Below are positions 26,653 to 36,038 of a stretch of 64,000 nt of DNA, one piece after another (positions within the stretch are counted from its first letter, which is position 1; each line of letters opens with the position of its first letter). The position numbers and the translations under genes are program-made. The notes below the pieces were generated by a model. That model was not told the origin of the DNA and did no database searches. It worked only from the letters and a program-made list of their open reading frames with translations. This stretch comes from Lentisphaeria bacterium. GTDB lineage: Bacteria > Verrucomicrobiota > Lentisphaeria > Oligosphaerales > Oligosphaeraceae. The stretch lies in contig JAKSPB010000014.1 in assembly GCA_024405215.1 (NCBI GenBank), positions 1-64,000 on the forward strand, given 5' to 3'.

Positions 26653-28503
26653 CTATTTGAGGGTGTTGTTCACGCCGACGATCACGTCTCCCTTGTCCAA
26701 GGATTCCACGATGCGGCTGGAAGGCACCACAAGGTCCTTCTTGGTGGCGATCTCTTCGCCATTGCGCTGCAGGAACGCCTCGATCTCCTCGCGGTACATC
26801 TCCTTGATTTTGTACCGACGGACCTTCAAGGTGGCGGTCAGGGTGCCGTCCGCCACGCTGAAGTTGGGCAGAATCAGAACGTCCTTGGGCTTCATGTAGG
26901 AGGTCAGATCCGCAGTCTTCTTCTGTACTTCCGCCTTCAAGAGTTTGTACAGTTCGTCCAGGTCATGCTTCTTGCGCTCGTCGTCCGGCACATTCACGCA
27001 GACATAAACGCTCTTGCACTTCTCGCCGATGACGATGGCCTCGGAAATCAGCGGGGAGGTCTTCACCGCATCCTCTATCGCCTCGGGATGGAGTTTTTCG
27101 CCGCCGTAGGTCACAATCATATTGTTGTTGCGTCCGTGGATGAAGAGGAAGCCGTCCTTGTCCACATGGCCGACGTCGCCCGTGTTCAAATAGCCGTTCT
27201 CCATGGTCTTGGCGGAGGCGTCGGTATGGTTCCAATAGCCCTGCATGACACAGACGCCTTTCAGCAGGAGCTGTCCGCGCAGGTTCTTGCCCAGGTTGCC
27301 TTCCTCGTCCTTGAAGGTCCAGTCGCCGCCCATCTCCGGGGTGAGCCAGCGCCAGAGGCGTCCGCAGGAACCGAGGCGATAGTCGTTTATGCTATTGGAG
27401 GCCACCACTGGCGCGGCCTCGGTCAGGCCGTAGCCCTGCAGGACCGGCACGCCCAGGAAGCTGTAGAAGCTCTGGACATCCAGGTCCAGGGGAGCGCCGC
27501 CCGCGACAAAGAATTTCAGTTTCCCGCCCATGCCCTTGCGGAACTTGCGGAAGACAAAGGGATCGTAGAAGCAATAGTGGTAGATCATCCGCATGATGCC
27601 GCCGTTCCAGCGCGTTCCCGCAGTGAAAATTCGGCTGGCGTTGTAGATTGCGTTGTCCACCAGTTTCTTCTGGCGCGGAGGAAGGGCATCCATCTGCTTC
27701 CGCATGGAGCTCATCATCATGTCCAGGATACGCGGCACCACCAGCATGATGGTAGCCTTGAACTTGGCCAGGTTGCGGGAGAAGTCCGCGATGCCGTGGG
27801 CGATGACACGGCTGGCGCCCCGGCGGGTCGCCGCCAGAACCTCGCAGGTCAGCGCGTATGCGTGCCAATAGGGCAGCAGGGAAACCATCACATCCTTTTC
27901 CGTGACCTTGAAGTACTCCAGGGCGCCCTCGAGATTGTACCAGAGGTTCGCCTGGCTCAGCATGACGCCCTTCGGCAGTCCCGTGGAGCCGGAAGTGTAG
28001 ATCAGCACCGCCGTGCTGTCCATGGCCTCCTGGTGCGTCGCAAAAGGAACCGACGTAGGCTCAAAAGCCTTGGCAGCCTCCTCTGCGTTGCCACACGGAA
28101 GCGTCGCCCAGTCCACCACCGGCAGTTCGCCGGCAGTCTCCTGCGCCTTCTTCAAATAGGTATCGGAAACCAGCACCACCTTGGGTGCGCAGTCCAGAAG
28201 GACAAAAGCCATCTCCTCGTTGCCCAGGGTCTCGCAGACGGGCACAGCAATGGCTCCCAGACGCCAGCAGGCATAGAAGAAACGGAAGTGATTGTCGCTC
28301 TTGGCGGAGATGGCGACAACGCGGTCGCCGGCACCCACGCCGCGCTCCTGGAGATATTTCGCCCAGGCCATCACATCCGCATGAAGCTGTCCATACGAGA
28401 CGTCATGGAGTTCCTTGCCGTCAGACACCGTCAAAGCCGTCCTGCTCCCCCAGCGGGTGCAGGACTCTTCGAACATTTCCCAAAGATGTTTGCTTGCTTC
28501 CAT
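26653..28503 (-). CDS. Long-chain acyl-CoA synthetase (AMP-forming)
   Basis: This ANL-superfamily enzyme activates a carboxylic acid with ATP and couples it to CoA. Core motifs are the P-loop-like A3 YTSGSTGLPKG near residue 180, GYGLTEAAP near 360, the adenine/ribose site YLNTGDVGHVDKDGF near 432 and RNNNMIVTYGGEKLHPE near 452. FadD/ACSL-type length (617 residues) and a histidine-containing PYWHAYA favour fatty acids as substrate, though identity is not proven. The start at 28503 (MEASKHLWE) is preferred over 28533, whose extra residues are hydrophobic and atypical. prfB follows after 8 bases, so the two share a message. Confidence 0.88.
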   Translation of the reverse strand: MEASKHLWEMFEESCTRWGSRTALTVSDGKELHDVSYGQLHADVMAWAKYLQERGVGAGDRVVAISAKSDNHFRFFYACWRLGAIAVPVCETLGNEEMAFVLLDCAPKVVLVSDTYLKKAQETAGELPVVDWATLPCGNAEEAAKAFEPTSVPFATHQEAMDSTAVLIYTSGSTGLPKGVMLSQANLWYNLEGALEYFKVTEKDVMVSLLPYWHAYALTCEVLAATRRGASRVIAHGIADFSRNLAKFKATIMLVVPRILDMMMSSMRKQMDALPPRQKKLVDNAIYNASRIFTAGTRWNGGIMRMIYHYCFYDPFVFRKFRKGMGGKLKFFVAGGAPLDLDVQSFYSFLGVPVLQGYGLTEAAPVVASNSINDYRLGSCGRLWRWLTPEMGGDWTFKDEEGNLGKNLRGQLLLKGVCVMQGYWNHTDASAKTMENGYLNTGDVGHVDKDGFLFIHGRNNNMIVTYGGEKLHPEAIEDAVKTSPLISEAIVIGEKCKSVYVCVNVPDDERKKHDLDELYKLLKAEVQKKTADLTSYMKPKDVLILPNFSVADGTLTATLKVRRYKIKEMYREEIEAFLQRNGEEIATKKDLVVPSSRIVESLDKGDVIVGVNNTLK

Positions 28504-28581
28504 GCTCAAAATATAACAAGGGAAAAACAACATGCCCGATTCATTTTGCAGAAAGAGCGGACAAAATCCCCCCTAAAACGG

Positions 28582-28623
28582 AAAAAAGGCGCCAGATGCG
28601 GAATTACTCCGGCATTTGACGCC
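28582..28623 (-). terminator. Intrinsic terminator of rpsT
   Basis: GGCGCCAGATGCGG (28588-28601) pairs with CCGGCATTTGACGCC (28609-28623), with one mismatch, one bulge and a wobble pair. The A run 28582-28587 gives the U tail on the minus-strand transcript. Confidence 0.8.
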
Positions 28624-28651
28624 CTTTCCAGATGCCAAGAACCAATGGCGC

Positions 28652-28930
28652 CTAGGCCATCTTGGCGATGCGGGCGGCCAGACGGGCCTTCTTGCGATCA
28701 GCCTTGTTCTTGTGGATCACACCAGTCTTCGCAGCCTTGTCCAGCTGGCTGTAGCACTTGCTCAGCAGGCCGACCACAGCCTCTTTGTTGCCAGCGGCGA
28801 TCGCGGCATTCAGTTCTTTCTCTGCATCATGGACCTTGGTCTTGCGGGCACGGTTGAAGGCACGCTTTCTCGCGTCGGCACGCATGTGCTTCGCGGCGGA
28901 GGGCAGACGGCTAGGTTTGGAATTCGCCAT
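28652..28930 (-). CDS. rpsT: 30S ribosomal protein S20
   Basis: The 92-residue, highly basic helical protein begins MANSKPSRLPSAAKHMRAD and ends with KKARLAARIAKMA, a good match to bacterial S20, which binds 16S rRNA helices 9 and 44 early in 30S assembly. The gene is alone, with its own promoter (28997-29026) and terminator (28582-28623). Confidence 0.95.
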   Translation of the reverse strand: MANSKPSRLPSAAKHMRADARKRAFNRARKTKVHDAEKELNAAIAAGNKEAVVGLLSKCYSQLDKAAKTGVIHKNKADRKKARLAARIAKMA

Positions 28931-28996
28931 GGAAATACTTCCTATGTTGTCAGTTAGTTATGAAAAGAAATGGAATTGAAGTCTTCGTAAGAACGC

Positions 28997-29026
28997 ATAA
29001 TATGCCACGTGAATCGGGATTTTCAA
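28997..29026 (-). promoter_or_regulatory. Putative sigma-70-type promoter of rpsT
   Basis: On the minus strand TTGAAA (29026-29021), 18-base spacer, TATTAT (29002-28997), about 65 bases before the rpsT ATG. It fits a monocistronic ribosomal protein gene. Confidence 0.6.
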
Positions 29027-29060
29027 GTCAGGACAGGACACCAGACGACTCACAGCGTGC

Positions 29061-30242
29061 TCATGAATACGCCAACTTGAAGATGTCCAGGATTTCATCA
29101 TAGCCCAGAGGCTTGTAGCCGATGAGCGTCCTGGTTCTGTTGCGTGTGCAGCGCAGCGTCATCTCCGGCAGGTCCTCCTCGCGGACTCCCAGTGAGCGAA
29201 GATTTCCAGGCATTCCGATGGAGGCATAGAACTTCTCCTGCAGATCGATGGCCCGGCGGATGGTCTTTTCCGGATGCTCGAAATCAATATCCAGATTCCA
29301 GACCTTCGAGGCGTATTGCAGCCAACGGGGGATGTTTGCTTGGAATACATAGCGCGCCCAGCTGGGCCACAATGCCGCCAGTCCGGCCCCATGGGCGACC
29401 TGCGGATAGAAGCCCGAGACCTCGTGCTCCAGCTGATGGACCGTCAGCTGCGATTCACGTCCGCACTGCGTCAGGCCATTGTGCGCCAGGGAAGAGGCCC
29501 ACATCATGTTGGCGCGGGCGGCGTAGTCGCAGGGATTGGCCAGGCAGGCCTTTCCGGCCTCGAAGGTGCTCTTGATGACCGCTTCCGCCAGGGCATCCGT
29601 CAGACAGGTGTCCTCGCCGGGACAGAAATAGCGCTCGATGGTGTGCATGGAGATATCCACGGTTCCGCATGCGGTCTGGAAGGCGTTGACCGTGTAGGTC
29701 AGTTCGGGATTCTCAATGGCGAAATCCATGCGGTTGCAGCGGCAGCCGTAGCCACGCTTCTCTTTCGTCTCCGGATTGGTGATCACGCAGGAATTGGACA
29801 TCTCCGAACCCGCTGCGGCCAGCGTCAGGATCACGCCTTTCCGCAACGTCCTGGTCGGCACTGCCTTTCCCAAGGAAAAATCCCATACGTCGACCTCGGG
29901 ATTGGCGACGCCGTTGGCGATGTCCTTGGCGGAATCCAGCACAGAGCCTCCGCCGACAGCCAGCACGAAATCAACGCCTTCCCGACGGCACAGTTCAATG
30001 CCCTGGCGCACCAGCGGCAGTTCGGGATTCGCCGTCACGCCGCCCAGTTCGACGTATGCGAGACCTTCGGCCTCAAGGCACGCCTTCACACGGTCCAGAA
30101 GGCCGCTCGCCTTCGCGGATTTTCCACCGTAATGAAGAAGGACCTTCTTCGGCTGGAACTCCCGGATGATCTTGCCGACCTTCAGCTCCTCGCCTTTGCC
30201 GAAATACACCGTCGTGGGAGTGTCGTAAACAAAATTCCTCAT
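29061..30242 (-). CDS. Iron-containing (group III) alcohol dehydrogenase, YqhD/Bdh-like
   Basis: The N-terminal nucleotide domain has VLLHYGGKSAKASG near residue 35 and the dinucleotide motif GGGSVLDSAKDIA near 97. The C-terminal metal domain has the ligands in GTVDISMHTIERYF (Asp, near 195-200), HQLEHEVSG and VAHGAGLAALWPSW. The arrangement is that of NADPH-preferring butanol/aldehyde dehydrogenases (YqhD, BdhA). It would reduce aldehydes to alcohols during fermentation. The length of 393 residues is normal. A good GGAGA site precedes the ATG. It is the last gene of the run from the debranching enzyme through the HAD phosphatase and trmO, with an 89-base gap after trmO. Confidence 0.92.
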   Translation of the reverse strand: MRNFVYDTPTTVYFGKGEELKVGKIIREFQPKKVLLHYGGKSAKASGLLDRVKACLEAEGLAYVELGGVTANPELPLVRQGIELCRREGVDFVLAVGGGSVLDSAKDIANGVANPEVDVWDFSLGKAVPTRTLRKGVILTLAAAGSEMSNSCVITNPETKEKRGYGCRCNRMDFAIENPELTYTVNAFQTACGTVDISMHTIERYFCPGEDTCLTDALAEAVIKSTFEAGKACLANPCDYAARANMMWASSLAHNGLTQCGRESQLTVHQLEHEVSGFYPQVAHGAGLAALWPSWARYVFQANIPRWLQYASKVWNLDIDFEHPEKTIRRAIDLQEKFYASIGMPGNLRSLGVREEDLPEMTLRCTRNRTRTLIGYKPLGYDEILDIFKLAYS

Positions 30243-30331
30243 GAAAGTTTCTCCAAGTTAAGAAGAGGCAACTATTTAGAAACAAATGACATTTCCCTTG
30301 TTTCAGACGCCCGAAAGGCGGCGGGCGGTGC

Positions 30332-31105
30332 TCACGGCCACCGTTCTCGGAAGCGCCGGTGGAGTTCCTTGTCGGCGTATTTGTCTTCGTCAGAGGCGAG
30401 TTCTTCCGGCGAATATCCCGAAAAGACCCACAGGACCTGCACGGCCTCGCCCTCAACGCGGAACTCCACGCGCCACGTGCGATAGGCCAGCAGCGGCAAG
30501 GCATCTTCCCGAAGAATCAGCCGGTGGCGACGGGCATTCAGCGGCTCGGAGCCAAGCTGTTCGCGGATGAAATCCACCAGGCATTCCACGCCGCGTTCCG
30601 CCAGCCACGCCAGCTGCCCCTGCGCCTCTGGCGAAAAGCGCACTTCGTTGACCTGATGGTTCTCTGCCGTCCAGCCGGCTTTCGCCTCCGGAAAGGCGTC
30701 CGCATAGGGAAGATAAGGCTTGATGTCCAGAATCGGCGTCCCATCCAGCAGGTCGTGCCCCTGGATCTTGATGCACCTTCCCCGCACTTCCAGCACTTCC
30801 ACACACGAAAGTCCGATGGGGTTGGGGCGATAGGGCGAACGCGTGGCAAAAACGCCGATCCGGTGCTGCGCATAGCGCGGCGGCTGGACTTTCGGACGCC
30901 ACTGGCCGTCATTGCGGTCAAAGAGGAAGAGCACCCAGATTCGGGAGAAACCATCCAAATCCACGAGGGCGGTCTCGAAGTTCCGTCCTTCGTGCAGCTC
31001 GATCCAGCCCGTGTTCTCCGCAGCCAGCACCCCTTGGCGCGGCACGTCGTAAGGATAGCGCGCCTGGCAGCGGAAGACGCCGATGGGAGAAAAGGTCACG
31101 TCCAT
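30332..31105 (-). CDS. trmO: tRNA (t6A37) N6-methyltransferase TrmO (TsaA family)
   Basis: The N-terminal TrmO domain (residues 1-140) shows the family core: SPIGVFRC, GRNFETALVDLDGFSRIWVLFLFDRN, FATRSPYRPNPIGLSCVEV (RSPxRPNPIG motif) and DLLDGTPILDIKPYLPYAD. This SAM-dependent beta-barrel enzyme methylates N6 of t6A37 in tRNA. A C-terminal region of about 90 residues also matches the two-domain bacterial TrmO. The start at 31105 is favoured by GAGG six bases upstream and by its position 4 bases after the HAD gene; a longer open frame to 31276 overlaps that gene and has no family match. Confidence 0.92.
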   Translation of the reverse strand: MDVTFSPIGVFRCQARYPYDVPRQGVLAAENTGWIELHEGRNFETALVDLDGFSRIWVLFLFDRNDGQWRPKVQPPRYAQHRIGVFATRSPYRPNPIGLSCVEVLEVRGRCIKIQGHDLLDGTPILDIKPYLPYADAFPEAKAGWTAENHQVNEVRFSPEAQGQLAWLAERGVECLVDFIREQLGSEPLNARRHRLILREDALPLLAYRTWRVEFRVEGEAVQVLWVFSGYSPEELASDEDKYADKELHRRFRERWP

Positions 31106-31109
31106 ATCC

Positions 31110-31751
31110 TCAATGCCTCTCCAGCCATTCCGGCCAGCCGCCCACGGCCTCTGTGGCGACGGCCCGGCACTCCGGCCATTTGTCCCGTCCGGATTCGTCA
31201 AATACCGCCAGGGTCGGAATGCCGGCGGCATGGGCGGAGCGGATGGCGTGCAGGGAATCCTCCACCACCACGGCATTCTCCGGAGTCACCTTCTCTTTTT
31301 CCAGCAATTTCAAGAAAATTTCCGGCATATCCTTGGAGGAATGGAGCTCGGTGCAAGTGTAAATCTTGGAAAAATACCCCAAGATCCCCGTGCGCCGCAA
31401 GGCGGCTTCCGCCAGCGGACGGTCCGTCGCCGTGAGAACCACGCAACGGACATTCTCGCCACGAAGTTTCTCCAGCACGGCCTGAACGCCTTCCTTCAAC
31501 GGGGCACGGCGAGTATAGAACTCCTCCGCCAGGGCATCCTCCTGGGCGACAATTTCCTCTATGCTCCCGGATATGCCATACTCCCGCCGGAAAAACTCCG
31601 CCGACTGCGGCATGGAAAGCGTCACCATGGCTTCGCGGAGTCCCGGCCTGGCCTTCACCCCATGTGTGGCGAGGAAATCCTCGCCAAGGTGTTCCCATAA
31701 CGACATGGAATCCAACAGCACGCCATCCATGTCAAAGATGTAGAAGGCCAT
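31110..31751 (-). CDS. HAD-superfamily phosphatase (phosphoglycolate/beta-PGM-like)
   Basis: HAD motif I is FDMDGVLLDS at residues 6-15 (nucleophile Asp7, acid Asp9), motif II is VVLTATDRP near 103, and motifs III/IV are K (near 140) and VVVEDSLHAIRSAHAAGIPTLAV near 158. A helical cap sits between motifs I and II, as in subfamily I (beta-phosphoglucomutase, Gph, YqaB types). Small phosphorylated sugars or nucleotides are the likely substrates. The stop-to-start gap to the debranching-enzyme gene upstream is 3 bases, so a role in sugar-phosphate turnover beside glycogen breakdown is reasonable but unproven. Confidence 0.85.
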   Translation of the reverse strand: MAFYIFDMDGVLLDSMSLWEHLGEDFLATHGVKARPGLREAMVTLSMPQSAEFFRREYGISGSIEEIVAQEDALAEEFYTRRAPLKEGVQAVLEKLRGENVRCVVLTATDRPLAEAALRRTGILGYFSKIYTCTELHSSKDMPEIFLKLLEKEKVTPENAVVVEDSLHAIRSAHAAGIPTLAVFDESGRDKWPECRAVATEAVGGWPEWLERH

Positions 31752-31754
31752 AGA

Positions 31755-34700
31755 CTACTCCTCCAGCAACCGGAGCAACCGGTATGCCTCCGTGACGCTC
31801 CAAGCCTGGGCGCAGCATCCTTTGGGCGTATGCGGGACGTTGCCGTCCATGATCTCCGGAAGCTGTCCCAGGCACCCCCGGCGCATGGTGCTCGCCACCG
31901 TGCCGAAAATCGCCCGGGCGGCGCTTCTGGCAGACTCGCCATAGGTCTGCAGGAGCGCCTCGCAGTAGGAGGGCATCGCCCATGGCCAGGCCGTGCCGTT
32001 GTGATAGGCGGGCTTGCGGCGCGTATCCTCGTCGCCTGCATATTCGCCCCAGTAGGGATAGGCTGGATTGTTCAGCAGATGGCCATCGTGATAGACCGGC
32101 AACGGATAATCGACACGCTGTTCGGCCAGAGTGCGGATGCCGCCAGGCACCAGCAGGTGGCTGCAGGCATTCAGGACCATCTCCCGCAAACCGCGGTCGG
32201 TGATCAGCCCCGGCATGGTAAGCGCAAAGAGCTGGTTCGGACGGCAGGCATCGTCCGCCACAGCCTTGGCGGCAGGAACACCCCGTTCTGCGTGCAGACA
32301 ATCGGAAAGGCCCACCGTTGACTTGGAGACGAAGTACTTCGCCACGGACTGGCGGACAATCTCCGCAGACTCTCCGTACGTCTTGTCCGAAGTGTTTCGC
32401 GCCAGGAGATCCAGCGCACGATACCACAGCGCCTGGATCTCGACGGGATAGCCCTCGCGCGGCGTTCCCGCCGGATAGTTGGTGTCCATCCAGGTGAAAT
32501 GGGCAGGGCTGTAGACGAGCTGGCTCTCCTTGTCCACGCAGATGCCATTGGGGGTTCCAGACTGGTAATGGCTTACAATGGACTTCAGGACATCCAGCAG
32601 CGTGCGTTTGCCGCAGCGCGTCTTCAGCACCTCCTCCGGCTTTGCGCGACTGGCCTGGAGATACTCGTCCACCACGGTGAAAAGCCAAAGCGGCGCATCT
32701 ACGGTATCCCGATTGGAGACATTGACGCCGGCGATCATATTGGGCAGCGTGCCTTTTTCCTCAAAGGATGCGAACTGGACAATGGTAGCCAAGGCATCCT
32801 CCAGACGGCCGGCGGCGATAAGTCCACGCAGGCAAATGAGGGTATCCCGCCCCCAATCCAGGAACCAGGGGTATCCGGCGACGATGGTCTTCCAGGGCTT
32901 TCGCTGCACCACAAAGGCATCCAGCGCCTCTTCCAGCGCGTTTTTCAAAGAGATGTCCGCGCAATTCTGGAAGGCCTCGATTCGCGCGGGCGCACTTGGC
33001 GTCTCCAGAGGGTCCTCGCCGGGCGCCAGCACCGCGGCTTCCAACACCACGGCGGAATTCTCCGCCAACTGGGAACGGAAATGTCCGGGGCAGTACAAAT
33101 CCCGATTGGCACGAAGACCTCGCTCGCCCTCCAGACGATGTTGATAACTGTAAGTCCATTCGCCGCCGGGCAGGAACGCGCCCTCGCTGATGCGGGTTTC
33201 CAGGCGATTCCCGGAACTCAAGGCAAAATCAAACCCGTCCTTGCGGGAAACTATGCGCCTGGGGAAATCGCGCTCCGCGCCCTGGTAGGCCAGAGTAGGA
33301 TTATGGTTGCAGCAATCATCCACGTCCGGACGCAAAATCAGCGTCACAGGCGCAGCCACGTCAACGGGCATCCGCTCTATGACTTCTTCCGGAACGGGGC
33401 AGCGGGAGAAGATCAGCCTGCAGCGGTTCTGGTCACGATCCAGTTCATAGCGAACGCCGAGATAGACATTGCCGCCTACGCCGGTAGGAACAATGAAGCG
33501 CCAGGAAGCACTGTTCTTTTCCGTGACCGCGAAGTTCACCTGGCAATTCAGCGTGATTTCCTGGGCAAAGTCATTATGGACCAGCCAGGCGCGGACGCGC
33601 GGCAGGACCACCGTGCGGTCCACGGGATAGTCCGGATTCTGGTTGGCGGCCAGCAGTGCGTCATACTGGCTGTCCAGCGTTCCCCAGGCTCCGCGCACCA
33701 GACCATAGCCGCCAAGAGAAGTGGTTGCCAAGGCACAGTGGTTGCGAGTGAGTTCCCGGCGGGAAATCCGGCGGAGAAGCGTGGTCCGGGGACGATAGGG
33801 CAGCAACAGCAGCTCGGCGCGCTGGCGATGAGACTGTTTCTCCTCGTCATAGCCACAAAAATACAGCTGCGCGGCGCTTTCGCGAATGACGCGGCTCAGA
33901 GGACGGAAGAAGACAAAGTAGTGCCCGTCAGCGCAAGGCACGGAATGGAAACGCTGTTGGAAGACGCCGTTGACGGCAATTCCGGCCTTGAAGGGACGGG
34001 ACTGCACGATCAGCAGGTAGTGTCCCTCGGGAATCATCGTCTGCCGGTGGCAATCCGTATCGGGATTCCATTCCACAACAGGGAAGTAGGTTTCCGCACC
34101 CAGCAATTTCCGCAGATATTCGCGCGGGGACTGGAAAAGCTCCTTCGCCGCATTCCCCACGTCAAGTTCTCCCAAATCGCCATTGCCCTTGACCGAGACA
34201 TAGAGTTTCAGTGCGATGGCGCGCAGCTGCTGATGCTCCACGGCATCGTAGGGCGTCCGAGGAAGCCTCTGCTTGCCAGGCTTCACTAGGCAGACCACCT
34301 GCCCGGGATTCAGTTGGACGCGATAGAGACATTGCTCCAGGCCGACGACCAGGGGCCTTCCCGTCAAAAGATCCACGGGACGGCTTCCTGCGTCAAACTC
34401 CTGGAAGTGCCAATGGAAATGCGCCGGCGCGTCGCAGGACGGGTTGGCCACGACCAGAATGGCGTAGTCGGCCATGTCGGCAGGCACCCGCAGGATGCCC
34501 ACGGCATCACCACCGGCGCCGTAGGGCACGCGGACCTGCGCGCCTGCCCGGAAGGCGGGATGAGCCTTCAGAAGCTTGTTCAGCTGCGCCAAAAGGCCGA
34601 TCATGTTTTCCGCGGCGCCCCAATTGAGGGAGCGCGCCTCGTGGACGTCAATCTTTTCCTTCGCCAGCCATTCCACGCCGTTGGCAATGCCAAAGCATCC

Positions 34701-36038
34701 CTCCGGAGCAAAAAGCGCGGCCAGCGCCACTCGCAGGCGAGCCCAGGCGGGAGACTTCGCCGCCAGACGGTCGTTGTCATGGGTTTCGGCGAAATTGACC
34801 AGCGCGCCGTATGCGGCGGAATAGCCCGTGGCGAACTCCAGATAACGGGAAATGTCATGGCTGGAGTAGTTCTGGAAAAGTTCCGAATAGGCCCAGTCCA
34901 AGTCGGCATCGCCGAGAAGCCGTGTCGTGGCCTCCTGGCCGCCGCCCAGGCCCTCCAGGAAGAAGATGGTATCGGGGAACTGCTGGCGGACCTTGGCGAT
35001 GATGTACTTCCAGACCGAGGCGGGAATCATGTATCCCGCGTCGCAACGGAAGCCGTCCACGCCATTCCGGCACCAGTGCAGGAAGACCTCGGCGAAGAAG
35101 CGCCACAGCCCCATGTTGCTGAAATCCAGCTTGCAGAGATCCGCCCAGACCACGCCCCAGGCGCCGGGGCTTTCAAAGGCGCCATCCGCCGTGCGGGCGA
35201 ACCACTCGGGGTTATGCGCCTGCATCACGCTTGCCCACCCCGTGTGGTCAATGGGCAGATCCAGAAAGACCAGCGCCCCCCGTCCGTGAATCTGGTCCAC
35301 CAGCTCCAGGAACTGCTCCAGCGGCGTCGTGCGCTGGTCGAACTCCGCCATGGAAGCGTCCACATTGAAGAAATCCAGCGGAGCAAAGGGGCTGCCGTAG
35401 CGCCCCATTCGGGCAAAGACCGTCGGCGTGGGATGGACAGGCAGGAACTGCAGAATGCGGAACCCCATCTCGCCGATGATGAAATCCAGTTTGGATTTCA
35501 CCGCCCGGAAGGTCCCGGAGGGCGGAATCACCGTGTAGTTTTCCTGATCCAGCAAGTCGGCAGCCTTCCTGACCTCCTCGGACACCTCGCCGCCCGACAA
35601 ATTCCTCCCGAATTGTCGCACGAACGCGTTATAGATGGTATTTCCCGCCACTCCCAGCGCCGTAATGACCTTGATCTCCGCGTCCTCGCCCCGCGGCCAT
35701 CCCGGCTTGCCCTCCAGGGCACCCACGAAGAAGCACTTGTATTCGAAGATGCCGACTTCGGTCAGCGGCAACCGGATCTCAAAGGCAGTGCCCGACAGGC
35801 GGCGCATGGGAATGTCCCGCCAGTCGCGTCCAAGAGGCTCCACGCCATTTTCCACCTTGTAGATGATCTCCTGGCGCTGGATCTCCGCATTGCCCAGATT
35901 GGTGCGGATATACGCCTTCCCCTGACGAGGGCTGCTCAAGGTGAGCGTGATGCGCAAGGAGTCGCCGACGTGGCGGACCGTATGGACGGCAGACGCGGGA
36001 CGCTGCTCAAGAATCAGGGGAAAGGACAGGGAAGACAT
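31755..36038 (-). CDS. Bifunctional glycogen debranching enzyme (GH13 + GH133)
   Basis: At 1427 residues it joins an N-terminal beta-rich module (1-125), an alpha-amylase-type barrel and a C-terminal (alpha/alpha)6 amylo-1,6-glucosidase. In the GH13 part, GFRCDAGYM carries the nucleophile Asp333, FFLEGLGGG the acid/base Glu362, and FAETHDNDRLA the third Asp. The C-terminal GDE_C part has YPWFLDWGRDTLICLRGL near 1050 and NRDTVDAPLWLF further on. This domain order is that of the eukaryotic-type debranching enzyme: 4-alpha-glucanotransferase, then alpha-1,6-glucosidase. It should strip branches from phosphorylase-limit glycogen in the cytoplasm (no signal peptide). The HAD phosphatase gene follows after 3 bases. 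Confidence 0.88.
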   Translation of the reverse strand: MSSLSFPLILEQRPASAVHTVRHVGDSLRITLTLSSPRQGKAYIRTNLGNAEIQRQEIIYKVENGVEPLGRDWRDIPMRRLSGTAFEIRLPLTEVGIFEYKCFFVGALEGKPGWPRGEDAEIKVITALGVAGNTIYNAFVRQFGRNLSGGEVSEEVRKAADLLDQENYTVIPPSGTFRAVKSKLDFIIGEMGFRILQFLPVHPTPTVFARMGRYGSPFAPLDFFNVDASMAEFDQRTTPLEQFLELVDQIHGRGALVFLDLPIDHTGWASVMQAHNPEWFARTADGAFESPGAWGVVWADLCKLDFSNMGLWRFFAEVFLHWCRNGVDGFRCDAGYMIPASVWKYIIAKVRQQFPDTIFFLEGLGGGQEATTRLLGDADLDWAYSELFQNYSSHDISRYLEFATGYSAAYGALVNFAETHDNDRLAAKSPAWARLRVALAALFAPEGCFGIANGVEWLAKEKIDVHEARSLNWGAAENMIGLLAQLNKLLKAHPAFRAGAQVRVPYGAGGDAVGILRVPADMADYAILVVANPSCDAPAHFHWHFQEFDAGSRPVDLLTGRPLVVGLEQCLYRVQLNPGQVVCLVKPGKQRLPRTPYDAVEHQQLRAIALKLYVSVKGNGDLGELDVGNAAKELFQSPREYLRKLLGAETYFPVVEWNPDTDCHRQTMIPEGHYLLIVQSRPFKAGIAVNGVFQQRFHSVPCADGHYFVFFRPLSRVIRESAAQLYFCGYDEEKQSHRQRAELLLLPYRPRTTLLRRISRRELTRNHCALATTSLGGYGLVRGAWGTLDSQYDALLAANQNPDYPVDRTVVLPRVRAWLVHNDFAQEITLNCQVNFAVTEKNSASWRFIVPTGVGGNVYLGVRYELDRDQNRCRLIFSRCPVPEEVIERMPVDVAAPVTLILRPDVDDCCNHNPTLAYQGAERDFPRRIVSRKDGFDFALSSGNRLETRISEGAFLPGGEWTYSYQHRLEGERGLRANRDLYCPGHFRSQLAENSAVVLEAAVLAPGEDPLETPSAPARIEAFQNCADISLKNALEEALDAFVVQRKPWKTIVAGYPWFLDWGRDTLICLRGLIAAGRLEDALATIVQFASFEEKGTLPNMIAGVNVSNRDTVDAPLWLFTVVDEYLQASRAKPEEVLKTRCGKRTLLDVLKSIVSHYQSGTPNGICVDKESQLVYSPAHFTWMDTNYPAGTPREGYPVEIQALWYRALDLLARNTSDKTYGESAEIVRQSVAKYFVSKSTVGLSDCLHAERGVPAAKAVADDACRPNQLFALTMPGLITDRGLREMVLNACSHLLVPGGIRTLAEQRVDYPLPVYHDGHLLNNPAYPYWGEYAGDEDTRRKPAYHNGTAWPWAMPSYCEALLQTYGESARSAARAIFGTVASTMRRGCLGQLPEIMDGNVPHTPKGCCAQAWSVTEAYRLLRLLEE

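Noticed and set aside
26965-28857. 630-codon plus-strand ORF opposite the acyl-CoA synthetase and rpsT
   Set aside because: It spans two real minus-strand genes and their terminator and shows no domain; GC-rich antisense frame.
30332-31276. Extended trmO start at 31276
   Set aside because: The extension overlaps the HAD gene in another frame and lacks family similarity; ATG 31105 has GAGG upstream.
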